Positions 26,305 through 35,029 of a stretch of DNA of 64,000 nt are shown piece by piece. The position numbers and the translations under genes were made by a program. Location of the stretch: contig CALKCK010000024.1 in NCBI GenBank assembly GCA_938083195.1, positions 1 through 64,000 on the forward strand, given 5' to 3'. The stretch is from an uncultured Pirellulaceae bacterium (GTDB taxonomy: Bacteria > Planctomycetota > Planctomycetia > Pirellulales > Pirellulaceae). The notes beneath the pieces are model-generated. The model was not told the DNA's origin. It was given only the letters and a program-made list of their open reading frames with translations, and made no database searches. Positions within the stretch are counted from its first letter, which is position 1, and each line of letters starts with the position of its first letter.

Positions 26305-27816
26305 ATGAGTGAAAATCCGATTCGAGAATTTGAGTTATTGACAACGCGCCGCCAATTATTTGGGCGGGCTGCACTGGGGTTGGGGACGGCCGCGATGGCC
26401 AATTTGTGGCAACCGCAGCAAGTAAACGCTACGGCTGCTGAGTCGGGGCTTGGTGTGGGTATGCATCATCCTGCGAAGGCAAAACGCGTGATCTATTTAT
26501 TCATGAGTGGTGGTCCAAGCCATCATGATCTTTGGGATTACAAACCAAAGTTAAAAGAAATGGCGGGTAAGCAACTGCCGGATCATGTGCGTGATGGTCA
26601 GCGGATAACGGGGATGACGTCCAATCAAAAAAGTGGGCTGCCAGTCTGTCCCAGTAAGTATAAATTCAAGAAACATGACAATCACGATAAAGGGGTGTAC
26701 GTTAGCGAGTTGCTGCCGCATACCTCGACTGTTGTAAAAGACTTGTGCGTCATTAAGAGTACGTTTACCGAAGCGATTAATCATGATCCGGCAATCACTT
26801 ACATACAAACTGGTAGTCAGATTCCTGGACGACCTAGTCTTGGTGCGTGGCTGAGTTATGGTCTGGGGAGTATGAATGAGAATCTACCCAGTTACATCGT
26901 CATGCATGCCAAGACGCGATTTCCGGAACAGAGTTTATTTAACCGGTTATGGGGGACGGGGTTTATGCCTTCCCAGCATCAAGGGATGTTGATGCAGAGT
27001 CAGGGAGATCCCGTTCTTTATTTGAGTAATCCACGTGGGGTCAGCCGCACCGACCGTCGGGCCCAACTCGATACGCTGACGGCTTTGAATCAAGAGGTGC
27101 ACCGAAAGTTTGCCGATCCAGAGGTGTTGGCTCGAATCAAGCAGCATGAGATGGCTTTTCGAATGCAAGCCTCGGTCCCTGAATTGATGGACCTCTCTTC
27201 GGAGGACGAGAAAACATTTGATTTATATGGTGAGAATGCAAAACAGCCTGGCAGTTTTGCGGCCTGTTGTTTGAACGCCCGAAGGTTGGCTGAGCGAGGC
27301 GTGCGTAATATTCAAATTTTTCACCGCGGTTGGGATGCCCATGGAAACCTTCCCAAAGAGCACGAGTCTCAATGTAAAGACATTGACCAAGGCTGTGCAG
27401 CTTTGATTAAAGATCTGAAACAGCGAGGGATGTTGGAGGATACACTTGTTGTTTGGGGGGGAGAGTTTGGCAGAACCGTTTACTGTCAAGGAAATATGAC
27501 TGGCGCGAATTATGGACGTGATCATCATCCAAGGTGTTTTACAGTTTGGATGGCCGGTGGGGGAGTTAAGCCGGGAATTACCTACGGTCAAACTGATGAG
27601 TACGGTTATAATATTGCCGACGCCGACGGAGTTGCTCTGGCTCCCCAGCCAACCAAAGAGGCTTGGACTCCGGGGACTATGCACATCCATGATTTAAATG
27701 CGACAATTCTGCACTTGTTAGGAATAGACCACACTAAATTGACTTACCGGTATCAGGGGCGTGATTTTCGATTGACTGATGTTCATGGACATGTCATTCA
27801 TGATCTCATTTCCTGA
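26305..27816 (+). CDS. DUF1501 family protein, Tat-like signal
   Basis: The protein has 503 residues. The leader TTRRQLFGRAALGLGTAAMA (about 11-30) is a twin-arginine-type signal. RVIYLFMSGGPSHHDLWDYKP opens the domain, LEDTLVVWGGEFGRT and GRDHHPRCFTVWMAGGG follow, and the end motif LTYRYQGRDFRLTDV matches the copy at 4730. It is paired with the PSD1 gene upstream. The formylglycine signature of true sulfatases is missing. Confidence 0.93.
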   Translation: MSENPIREFELLTTRRQLFGRAALGLGTAAMANLWQPQQVNATAAESGLGVGMHHPAKAKRVIYLFMSGGPSHHDLWDYKPKLKEMAGKQLPDHVRDGQRITGMTSNQKSGLPVCPSKYKFKKHDNHDKGVYVSELLPHTSTVVKDLCVIKSTFTEAINHDPAITYIQTGSQIPGRPSLGAWLSYGLGSMNENLPSYIVMHAKTRFPEQSLFNRLWGTGFMPSQHQGMLMQSQGDPVLYLSNPRGVSRTDRRAQLDTLTALNQEVHRKFADPEVLARIKQHEMAFRMQASVPELMDLSSEDEKTFDLYGENAKQPGSFAACCLNARRLAERGVRNIQIFHRGWDAHGNLPKEHESQCKDIDQGCAALIKDLKQRGMLEDTLVVWGGEFGRTVYCQGNMTGANYGRDHHPRCFTVWMAGGGVKPGITYGQTDEYGYNIADADGVALAPQPTKEAWTPGTMHIHDLNATILHLLGIDHTKLTYRYQGRDFRLTDVHGHVIHDLIS

Positions 27817-27864
27817 ACATTGTTTTAAGTCTTTCGAGATACACCGGCACAGCGCAATCTAAAA

Positions 27865-27869
27865 AGGAG
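27865..27869 (+). promoter_or_regulatory. Ribosome-binding site fixing a GTG start
   Basis: AGGAG five bases before GTG at 27875 supports the non-ATG start of CoA-transferase subunit A. Confidence 0.7.
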
Positions 27870-27874
27870 CCTCG

Positions 27875-28573
27875 GTGACATCCAAGGTATTTAAGGACGC
27901 GGAAGCAGCATTGTTCGACATGAAGGATGGGGTTTCGGTGATGAGCGGGGGCTTCGGTTTGTGTGGGATTCCCGAAAACAGCATTTTAGAAATTCGTCGT
28001 CGAGCGCTGAAAAATCTGCATGCGATCTCCAACAATATTGGGAATTCAGGTCGTGGATTGGCATGGCTGTTAAAAGAAAAACAGATCAGTCGGGCGACTT
28101 GTAGTTATGTTGGCGGGAATCCTGATTTAGAAGCGCAAATGCTGGCCAACGAAATTGACGTTACTTTAGTTCCGCAAGGTACGTTCAGTGAGCGAATTCG
28201 AGCGGCGGGGATGGGCATACGTGCCTTCTATACTCCCGCCGGATATGGAACTGAGATTGCCGAAGGAAAAGAATCGCGAGCGTTTGATATGCCGTGTCTG
28301 TTGGAGCTGCCATTGGCCGCTGATTTTGCAATTATCAAAGCGCAGAAAGGAGACCCCTATGGCAACTTATGGTTCAAGGAGACAGCGAGGAATTTTTCCC
28401 CGTTAATGGCAATGGCCGCAAAGGTAACGATCGTTGAGGTTGAGCAGTTAGTAGAGCTGGGAGAGATTTCCCCCGAAGATGTACATCTTCCGGGAGTGTT
28501 TGTGCAACGGATTTACCAAGGAGCCGATTACGAAAATACAATCGAAATTCCAATTTTCAAGGATGAAACTTGA
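27875..28573 (+). CDS. 3-oxoacid CoA-transferase subunit A
   Basis: The protein has 232 residues with a GTG start backed by AGGAG. SGGFGLCGIPE at about 27-37 is the glycine-rich CoA-binding signature of family I CoA-transferases, followed by ISNNIGNSGRGLAWLL and a GTFSERIRAAG segment. With subunit B, encoded immediately downstream, it moves CoA from succinyl-CoA (or a similar donor) to a 3-oxoacid such as acetoacetate. The adjacent thiolase supports acetoacetate or ketone-body use. It is cytoplasmic. Confidence 0.9.
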   Translation: MTSKVFKDAEAALFDMKDGVSVMSGGFGLCGIPENSILEIRRRALKNLHAISNNIGNSGRGLAWLLKEKQISRATCSYVGGNPDLEAQMLANEIDVTLVPQGTFSERIRAAGMGIRAFYTPAGYGTEIAEGKESRAFDMPCLLELPLAADFAIIKAQKGDPYGNLWFKETARNFSPLMAMAAKVTIVEVEQLVELGEISPEDVHLPGVFVQRIYQGADYENTIEIPIFKDET

Positions 28574-28598
28574 AAGGGAGATTGCAAGGCGATTTTTT

Positions 28599-28604
28599 GG
28601 GGGA
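28599..28604 (+). promoter_or_regulatory. Ribosome-binding site deciding the subunit B start
   Basis: GGGGGA six bases before ATG at 28611 favours this start over upstream in-frame ATGs at 28479 and 28563, which would overlap subunit A and give a protein too long for the family. Confidence 0.6.
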
Positions 28605-28610
28605 TTTACA

Positions 28611-29273
28611 ATGGGTGAGGTAAACGTGTCCGGTTCGCAAAATCATTGGTCGAAAAATGAGATGGCCGATCAAGTCGTCGAGATGTTACATGACGGTTCA
28701 AGTTTGAATCTTGGAATTGGGATTCCAACGCTGGTTGCTCAACGGATTCCACCGGAAAAAGGGATTTGGATACACTCAGAAAATGGGGTGCTAGGCGTCG
28801 CTGGACGACCCACGCCTGAATCGGTTTCCGCCACGCTGATCAACGCTGGTAAAGAAACAATTTCGGTGAAAAAAGGGGCCAGTTTTTTTGATAGTGCGAT
28901 GAGTTTCGGAATGATCCGTGGAGGGCACATCGATGTTTGTGTGCTTGGTGGAATGCAGGTAGATGCCGAAGGTAGTCTTGCGAACTGGATGATTCCCGGG
29001 AAAAAAGTTACGGGAATGGGGGGTGCGATGGATCTCGTGCATGGGGCCAAATTAGTCATTGTGATGTTGACCCATTTTTCAAAACGAGGGGATGTGAAGT
29101 TGTTGCATCGATGTACGCTTCCACTGACTGGCAAAGGAGTGGTTCATAAAATTGTTACTGATTTGGGGGTGTTTACTCCGACGGGTGAATCCTTTCAGAT
29201 CGACAGGCTTGCTCCTGGCGTAACAGAGAAGCAACTCGGGATGACAGACACGTTGCTATCATCAGCCTCGTGA
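28611..29273 (+). CDS. 3-oxoacid CoA-transferase subunit B
   Basis: The protein has 220 residues, near the usual length for this subunit. LNLGIGIPTLVAQRIP lies at about 32-47, and S56-E57-N-G carries the catalytic glutamate that forms the CoA thioester. GGHIDVCVLGGMQVD and NWMIPGKKVTGMGGAMDLV follow, both typical. It lies 37 bp after subunit A and forms the heteromeric enzyme with it. An ATG at 28563 overlapping the subunit A stop is a possible alternative start. Confidence 0.9.
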   Translation: MGEVNVSGSQNHWSKNEMADQVVEMLHDGSSLNLGIGIPTLVAQRIPPEKGIWIHSENGVLGVAGRPTPESVSATLINAGKETISVKKGASFFDSAMSFGMIRGGHIDVCVLGGMQVDAEGSLANWMIPGKKVTGMGGAMDLVHGAKLVIVMLTHFSKRGDVKLLHRCTLPLTGKGVVHKIVTDLGVFTPTGESFQIDRLAPGVTEKQLGMTDTLLSSAS

Positions 29274-29382
29274 TCTGGCGTTCATCAATCTCCGGGGTTG
29301 GCCTTTCCTAGAAACGGCTGATTGGAGAGTAGCGGTAGCCCAGTTTTACTGATTCAATTCATTTTATTTTGTGAGGGTTTCA

Positions 29383-30516
29383 ATGCCCAAAGCGATTTTT
29401 ACTTCGGGACTTAGAACTCCTTTTGGTCGCTCATTCAAAGGAGCTTACCGAGATGTCCGCGCTGATGATTTGTTGGTTGAGGTGTTAAAGGCTCAGGCCG
29501 GCCGGCATCCAGAATTATGGAGTGCTTGTCCAGAGGATTTGATTGTTGGTTGTGCTTATCCCGAGCATGAGCAGGGTTACAACGTCGGTCGCTTGGCGTC
29601 ATTAGGGGCGGGGTTGGATGTGCCGGGAATGGTAGTCAATCGACTTTGCGCAAGCAGTCTTGAAGCGGTTGCGGTTGCAGCGGCCCGCATTAAAGCATCT
29701 TGGGGGACAAAGTTTTTGACCGCTGGTATTGAATCGATGAGCCGGATTCCACGACGCGGGGCAAATTTTTCGGAGTCCGAGTGTATTAAGTCGATCAATC
29801 CGCACGCCTACATTCCGAACGGCCAAACCGCTGAGCAAGTGGCTGTGAAATATCCTCAGTTCGACCGCGTGTCACAAGAAGATTTTGCAGAGCGAAGCCA
29901 TACCCTCGCGCACCAGGCACATCAGAGTGGGGCTTATTCGGAACAATTGCATCCGTATTTAATTGCGTGTGATGAATTCGTGAGATACCCAGTGAATCGA
30001 GAGAAAATTGCGAGTTTACCACCGGCATTCAGTGAGGGTGGCACCGTTACAGCAGCGACGAGTTCTCCATTGACCGATGGAGCGACCAGTGGGTGGGTCT
30101 TAGAAGAAGCATGTGCCAAGTCGCTTGGGATTTCGGCTGGGTTAGAGGTTGTCGATGTTCAATATGGTCACGTGCCACCAGAATTAATGGGGTTAGGGCC
30201 GGTGCCAGCGACTCAGAAAATATTCGAGCGGAATCGTATTACTGCGAAAGAAGTTTCAGCGTTTGAAATCAACGAAGCTTTTGCGATACAGGTTTTGGCT
30301 TCCGCCGCGGATCTTGAGATTCCAATGGAGCGGGTCAATTCGTGGGGCGGTGCGTTGGCATTAGGACACCCTCTGGGAGCGAGTGGGTTAAGGTTGGTGA
30401 TGACACTTCATGATCGGTTGAAACAGCGGGGTGAGGTGGGGGCACTGGGTGTTGCAACGTTGTGTGTTGGGGGTGGTCAGGGAATGTCGATTTTATTTCG
30501 GTGGGTTCGGGTTTAG
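29383..30516 (+). CDS. Thiolase (acetyl-CoA acetyltransferase type)
   Basis: The protein has 377 residues from the ATG at 29383, with GAGG seven bases upstream; a GTG at 29371 is less likely. The acyl-accepting cysteine is C89 in NRLCASSLEA. H329 is in GGALALGHPLGASG and the second catalytic cysteine is C361 in TLCVGGGQG. It makes or cleaves 3-oxoacyl-CoA. Being about 110 bp downstream of CoA-transferase A/B, it likely completes acetoacetate to acetyl-CoA conversion, or serves beta-oxidation. Confidence 0.92.
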   Translation: MPKAIFTSGLRTPFGRSFKGAYRDVRADDLLVEVLKAQAGRHPELWSACPEDLIVGCAYPEHEQGYNVGRLASLGAGLDVPGMVVNRLCASSLEAVAVAAARIKASWGTKFLTAGIESMSRIPRRGANFSESECIKSINPHAYIPNGQTAEQVAVKYPQFDRVSQEDFAERSHTLAHQAHQSGAYSEQLHPYLIACDEFVRYPVNREKIASLPPAFSEGGTVTAATSSPLTDGATSGWVLEEACAKSLGISAGLEVVDVQYGHVPPELMGLGPVPATQKIFERNRITAKEVSAFEINEAFAIQVLASAADLEIPMERVNSWGGALALGHPLGASGLRLVMTLHDRLKQRGEVGALGVATLCVGGGQGMSILFRWVRV

Positions 30517-30690
30517 TAGCCCTTGTGATTTTCCAATGCGGCTAAGCAGTAATTTGCCACATGTATCGGAGTTGAAGAACAGAGGTGGGATGCGTGTTTA
30601 CCCATATGGACGGAGTCGGGGGTATTTAAATCGCGTGTTTATCGAAGAAAATCCTGCGTGTGACGGAGCCGAGCGCAGACGTCACGGTAT

Positions 30691-30718
30691 TTGACGGGTT
30701 AAACCGCAGTGCTATACT
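30691..30718 (+). promoter_or_regulatory. Probable sigma70-type promoter for the SPFH operon
   Basis: TTGACG (30691-30696) and TATACT (30713-30718) are 16 bases apart, placing the transcript start near 30725, about 55 bp before the SPFH start codon. Confidence 0.6.
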
Positions 30719-30780
30719 TGATCGATCGCGGTAATCTGCCTGCGACTTGCTTTTGAATCTCTTCTTCCAGGAGTCAGTAA

Positions 30781-31866
30781 ATGGGCTTGTTTGACAAGCT
30801 GCGAAATGAACTCGTCGACATTATTGAATGGATCGACGATTCGCGGCACACAATTGCGTGGCGTTTTCCACGGTACCAGAATGAAATTAAGAATGGTGCC
30901 GAGCTTATCGTTCGTCCCGGCCAGATGGCAGTTCTTGTCCACCGAGGTGAAATTGCTGACGTTTTTGAACCCGGTAACTACAAATTAACAACTGACAATA
31001 TTCCAATTCTCAGCACGATCATGGGTTGGAAGCACGGTTTTAATAGTCCGTTCCGCTCAGAGGTTTATTTCGTCAGTACCCGTCAGATCACTGACTTGAA
31101 GTGGGGAACGCCCAATCCAATTATGTTCCGTGATCCGGATTTTGGTCCGATTCGGTTACGTGCGTTTGGAACCTATTCTCTGCGAGCGGAGGATCCAAAG
31201 GCGTTGTTAAAGGAATTGATTGGAACAGATTCATCCTTTGAAGCTGACGAAATTAGTGAGCTAATGCGTTCGATTTTGATCACCGCGTTGGCAGATTTGT
31301 TAGGTGAATCGAAAGTCGCGGCTCTCGATTTGGCAAGTCATTATGGTGATTTCTCCGAGCAGCTTCGCAAGGCGGTTCTGGAGCGAGTCGACGATGAATA
31401 TGGACTCGATATCCCTCAGCTGAACATCGTCAATATCTCGTTACCTGAGGAAGTTGAGAAAGCAATCGATACACGCAGTAGTATGGGCGTGATTGGTGAT
31501 ATGAACCGGTTCCAGCAGTTCCAGATGGGTAATGCAATGATGGCTGCTGCTGATAATCCAGCAGGCGGTGGTGCCGCCGATGGAATGGGTTTGGGAATGG
31601 GGTTCGCGATGGCCAACCAAATGGTTCAGTCTCCCGGTTTGTCTGCTCCTCCCGCGCCGCCGCAAGCGACGTGGCACATTTCGGTCAACGGTCAGTCGCA
31701 AGGACCTTACAATGACGCCCAGTTGATTCAGATGATTCAGAGCGGAGGCGTTCTCGCGTCGACCAATGTTTGGTCACCATCCCTTGGCCAGTGGATGACT
31801 GCAGGGCAAGTGCCGCAGTTATCAGGTCACTTTGGCGCCGTACCGCCTCCCCCGCCACCTAGTTAG
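30781..31866 (+). CDS. SPFH-domain protein with C-terminal GYF_2 (DUF4339) domain, YdjI-like
   Basis: The protein has 361 residues. Residues 1 to about 245 resemble the 'virion core protein' SPFH family to which Bacillus YdjI belongs: IEWIDDSRHTIAWRFPRYQ, NGAELIVRPGQMAVLVHRGE and the FGPIRLRAFGTYSLR strand. A Gly/Ala/Met-rich linker (about 246-290) follows. Residues about 297-350 are a GYF_2 domain (WHISVNGQSQGPYNDAQL; NVWSPSLGQWM), a probable protein-binding module, and the end is Pro-rich. There is no signal peptide. AGGAG precedes the ATG. The zinc-ribbon membrane protein downstream is the likely partner. Such proteins scaffold membrane domains in the cytoplasm. Confidence 0.88.
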   Translation: MGLFDKLRNELVDIIEWIDDSRHTIAWRFPRYQNEIKNGAELIVRPGQMAVLVHRGEIADVFEPGNYKLTTDNIPILSTIMGWKHGFNSPFRSEVYFVSTRQITDLKWGTPNPIMFRDPDFGPIRLRAFGTYSLRAEDPKALLKELIGTDSSFEADEISELMRSILITALADLLGESKVAALDLASHYGDFSEQLRKAVLERVDDEYGLDIPQLNIVNISLPEEVEKAIDTRSSMGVIGDMNRFQQFQMGNAMMAAADNPAGGGAADGMGLGMGFAMANQMVQSPGLSAPPAPPQATWHISVNGQSQGPYNDAQLIQMIQSGGVLASTNVWSPSLGQWMTAGQVPQLSGHFGAVPPPPPPS

Positions 31867-31876
31867 TCGATTCGGA

Positions 31877-31937
31877 AACATCGTCGCCGCCGGCAGCTGA
31901 TTTGCAAACACAAATCTGCTGTGGCGAAGATGTTTTT
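31877..31937 (+). terminator. Long imperfect hairpin between SPFH and zinc-ribbon genes
   Basis: AACATC...GATGTT outer arms and GATTTG/CAAATC inner arms, with CAGC and GCTG pairing between them, form a long interrupted stem ending in five T residues. It lies just after the SPFH stop. It may terminate or attenuate read-through into the next gene. Confidence 0.5.
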
Positions 31938-32001
31938 CAGTGGATCACGATTGAATTCTTAGAACCTCGTTGTGGGTCTAGTAAAGTCGAGCGAAAGTGA
32001 T

Positions 32002-33177
32002 ATGGAATCTCCGGAATCTGAAGTTGAGGAATTCCTTGGCCGCAGTGACGTCGTCGGCGCGACGACGGATGAAGGCAAGGGGCGGATTTTTCCATGCGAA
32101 AGCTGTGGAGCCGATTTTGAATTCAATATTGGTGAACAAAAACTGAAGTGCCCGTTTTGTGGGTTTGAGAAAGACGTTGAACTTGCAGAAGATAGCGAGG
32201 TGTTGGAGCAGGATTTTCACGCTATGCTCGCGCGCGTTGTTGAGTTTCGTGAGCTAGACGAGAAGGCAAAAGCAAAAGAGGCTCAGGGGGCAAGTGGCTG
32301 CAGTGAAGTTCGCTGCGAATCTTGCAGCGGTGTCGTTGTTTTCACGGGGACGTTAACCAGTACCGATTGTCCCTACTGCGGTTCACCCATTCAACGCGAA
32401 AATGTACATACTGCGACTCGGCGCGTTCCCGTCGATGGTGTTTTGCCGTTTCTAGTCGAACGCAGCACCGTGCAGGGGAAACTGAAAGAGTGGGTGAAGT
32501 CGAGGTGGTTTGCGCCGGGAGATTTTAAGAAGCAGGGCGCCCAAGGAAAATTTAATGGAGTGTATCTCCCGTATTGGACGTTTGATTCGCTAACGTTTAA
32601 TGCGTACTCGGGCGAGCGGGGAGAGAATTATACGGTCCGTGTTGGAACGGGGAAAAATAAGCGAACTGAGACCCGCACTCGCTGGCACCCTGCATCCGGG
32701 AAATTTCAACGTTTTTTCGATGATGTTTTGGTGGTTGCCAGTCAGGGCTTTCCGGAAAGCTACATCATCGCGCTGGAACCTTGGCCGCTGACCGAATGTG
32801 TGCCCTTCACTCAGCAATATCTCGCCGGATATTTAGCGCGGACTTACGACATTGAATTAGATAGTGGATTTGAACAGGGAAAAAAGCGGATTGATGCGGA
32901 AATTTTATCTGATGTGCGGGGGCGGATTGGCGGAGATAAGCAACGCGTTCATTCGGTCAAGTCTCGGTACGATGCGGTTACCTACAAGCACTTGTTACTG
33001 CCAGTTTATCTAATGACTTACCGGTTTAAAAATAAACCGTATCGGATTTTTGTAAACGCGGTGACTGGTGAGATTCAGGGGCAACGTCCCTACAGTTGGG
33101 TGAAAATCCTAATGGCAGTCCTCGCTGGAGTCCTCGCCGTCATTGCAGCGGTCGTCATTTTCAATATGGCGGGTTGA
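32002..33177 (+). CDS. Zinc-ribbon membrane protein (YdjG-like partner of SPFH protein)
   Basis: The protein has 391 residues from the ATG at 32002; a GTG ten codons upstream is possible. Two zinc ribbons lie in the N-terminal half: FPCESCGADFEF with LKCPFCGFEK (about 22-50), and VRCESCSGVVVF with DCPYCGSPI (about 98-127). A mixed strand region with YLPYWTFDSLTFNAY and KHLLLPVYLMTYRF follows. One C-terminal membrane helix (WVKILMAVLAGVLAVIAAVVIF) anchors it with the bulk cytoplasmic. The pairing with an SPFH protein recalls YdjG/YdjI of Bacillus; that link is by family resemblance and gene order, not proven. Confidence 0.8.
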   Translation: MESPESEVEEFLGRSDVVGATTDEGKGRIFPCESCGADFEFNIGEQKLKCPFCGFEKDVELAEDSEVLEQDFHAMLARVVEFRELDEKAKAKEAQGASGCSEVRCESCSGVVVFTGTLTSTDCPYCGSPIQRENVHTATRRVPVDGVLPFLVERSTVQGKLKEWVKSRWFAPGDFKKQGAQGKFNGVYLPYWTFDSLTFNAYSGERGENYTVRVGTGKNKRTETRTRWHPASGKFQRFFDDVLVVASQGFPESYIIALEPWPLTECVPFTQQYLAGYLARTYDIELDSGFEQGKKRIDAEILSDVRGRIGGDKQRVHSVKSRYDAVTYKHLLLPVYLMTYRFKNKPYRIFVNAVTGEIQGQRPYSWVKILMAVLAGVLAVIAAVVIFNMAG

Positions 33178-33565
33178 TAGTTAGCCCGCTGTCTTCCTTC
33201 GGCGGCACCGAGTTTTGATTTGAGAAGTCTTTTCTTTGTCCAGAGAGCAGCTTGTTTCAGTGGTTAGAAAATCGCTTAAAAATGAGGCTGTCGCGAGACA
33301 ACGTCTACTATTTGGATTGTTCCCTTGAACGATTGGAATTGGTTGATGGCCTCTTTATTTCAAAAGCATCAAAAAACCATTGGTTTTAAGCGATTCTGTG
33401 AACGGCTTTCGAATTAACGATTTCAAGGTGTTTTTGAACCGTCTGTTCGAGCTGTTCGGGTTGATTGTCGCGAGCCGATGGCTAACATGACGGAAGCAGG
33501 AGTTGGTGTGCGGCCACTCCTATTTTTATCCTAGATTCGAATTCTCATTTCGATGGAATCCTCTC
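33178..33565. other. Intergenic region
   Basis: About 390 bp between the zinc-ribbon gene and the KamA-like gene. It contains a small AAAACCATTGGTTTT inverted repeat near 33374. No promoter, RNA gene or convincing reading frame was recognised. Confidence 0.4.
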
Positions 33566-34978
33566 ATGTCAACGATCTCCAATTTTACTGCTTCAGAAAA
33601 AGCTCAGGCCTTTGTTAGTTCGATTGAAAAAGCAAAATATGATCGTCAGATTACATCGGGTTTGAAAAAGTTCATCGACAAATCCGTTGCTCCGGAGATG
33701 CAGAGTTTCTACAGCGAGGACGAGTTAGCGGCGCTGGTAGAAATCAAAGGGACAGAGAGAGACATTGAATCCCGCATGCCCGTTAAGATTACCCGGCATT
33801 ATTTTGAACAGGCCAAGAACAGTGCTGCGATTCAGCAGTTAATCAAGGCCAGCCCTGCCGAGACCTTTGACCTTGCGGGGTCTCAGGATCCTGGGAAGCA
33901 GATGGATTACAGTCCGGTTGAGGGCTTGCTGCACAAGTACGAGATTGGGCTGATCTATGTCGCGTCAACCTGTTCGGCACACTGTCGGTTTTGTTACCGG
34001 GAGGAGCTCATTGCGAAGAAAGAGGTGGCGCGTCCCGATGGAGCGATGGCTCCTAAAGGATTGGCAAAAGTGGAAGAAATCTGTAGCTACATCGTTACTC
34101 ACAACCAAGAGGTTGACTCTAACGGAGGAAAACATCCTGAGACTGGCCGTGAAAAACTTAGAGAGATTTTGATGTCTGGCGGAGATCCAATGGTTCTCAG
34201 TAATAAAATTATTGGTAATTGGTGGGCGTCGTTGGCCGACGCTGGGATTGAGAACATTCGGCTCGGCACGAAGGAGTTGGCCTTTTTTCCGGATCGATTC
34301 GATGATTCGTTTTTTAAGATGCTGGACGGGTTTCATGAAGCCTATCCCGGAGTCAATCTTCGATTTGTTGTCCATTTTAATCATCCTGATGAGTTTCTGG
34401 AAAAAGACGATCAAGGTAATTATCTTTCCGACCCGAGTGGGGGACTGGTTTGGTTGGGCAACACTCGTCGCTCGGTAAAGCGATTGAAGAGTCGCAATTG
34501 GGTGAATCTTGATAATCAGTCTCCCATCATTAAAGGTATCAATGATAATCCTGACGCATTGCGCATTTTACAGCGTGAATTAAAACGGAATGGGATTGAG
34601 AATTCAAGATTTTATTGTGGACGTGATATCGTCGGCCATCGCGCCTTTAATTTGACGATTGAAGAGGCGTGGAGAATCCTAAATGAATCTCAAAAGGGGC
34701 TCTCGGGTATCGAGTCGCACGCGAAGCTATCGATCACTCACTATAAAGGAAAGACTGAAGTTTGTGCGGTGACTGAAGAGCCTATGGATGTTCCCCATGG
34801 TGAAAATGGTGTCTTAGTCTTTAAGCTTTATCGTGGTGCCGCCGATGCAAAGTATCGAGGTAAGATTGCAATTGTTGGGCGGAATCCTGAAGCGATTTGG
34901 TTCAATGATTACGAGGATCGAATTATCTTTGACGAAGCAGGGTTGTTTACAAGCGGCACGGGTAAACCGGTTTACTAG
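33566..34978 (+). CDS. KamA-family radical SAM aminomutase-like protein
   Basis: The protein has 470 residues from the ATG at 33566 (GGAA upstream); a longer frame from 33503 lacks support. The radical SAM cluster is C136-SAH-C140-RF-C143, followed by YREEL. ILMSGGDPMVLSNK is the SAM-binding GGD motif, and NQSPIIKGINDNP matches the lysine 2,3-aminomutase pattern. The GRDIVGHRAF segment keeps one Asp aligned with the substrate-binding Asp in CDLSLG. The second, in the DAPGGGGK loop, is replaced by ITHYKGK. The reaction is therefore probably a 2,3-amino migration on a substrate other than lysine. It is followed 51 bp later by a class III aminotransferase. Confidence 0.87.
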   Translation: MSTISNFTASEKAQAFVSSIEKAKYDRQITSGLKKFIDKSVAPEMQSFYSEDELAALVEIKGTERDIESRMPVKITRHYFEQAKNSAAIQQLIKASPAETFDLAGSQDPGKQMDYSPVEGLLHKYEIGLIYVASTCSAHCRFCYREELIAKKEVARPDGAMAPKGLAKVEEICSYIVTHNQEVDSNGGKHPETGREKLREILMSGGDPMVLSNKIIGNWWASLADAGIENIRLGTKELAFFPDRFDDSFFKMLDGFHEAYPGVNLRFVVHFNHPDEFLEKDDQGNYLSDPSGGLVWLGNTRRSVKRLKSRNWVNLDNQSPIIKGINDNPDALRILQRELKRNGIENSRFYCGRDIVGHRAFNLTIEEAWRILNESQKGLSGIESHAKLSITHYKGKTEVCAVTEEPMDVPHGENGVLVFKLYRGAADAKYRGKIAIVGRNPEAIWFNDYEDRIIFDEAGLFTSGTGKPVY

Positions 34979-35029
34979 TAGTGAGTTGGGTAGCCTTTCA
35001 TTTAAGTTGTTTTTTGATTGATTAGAAAA

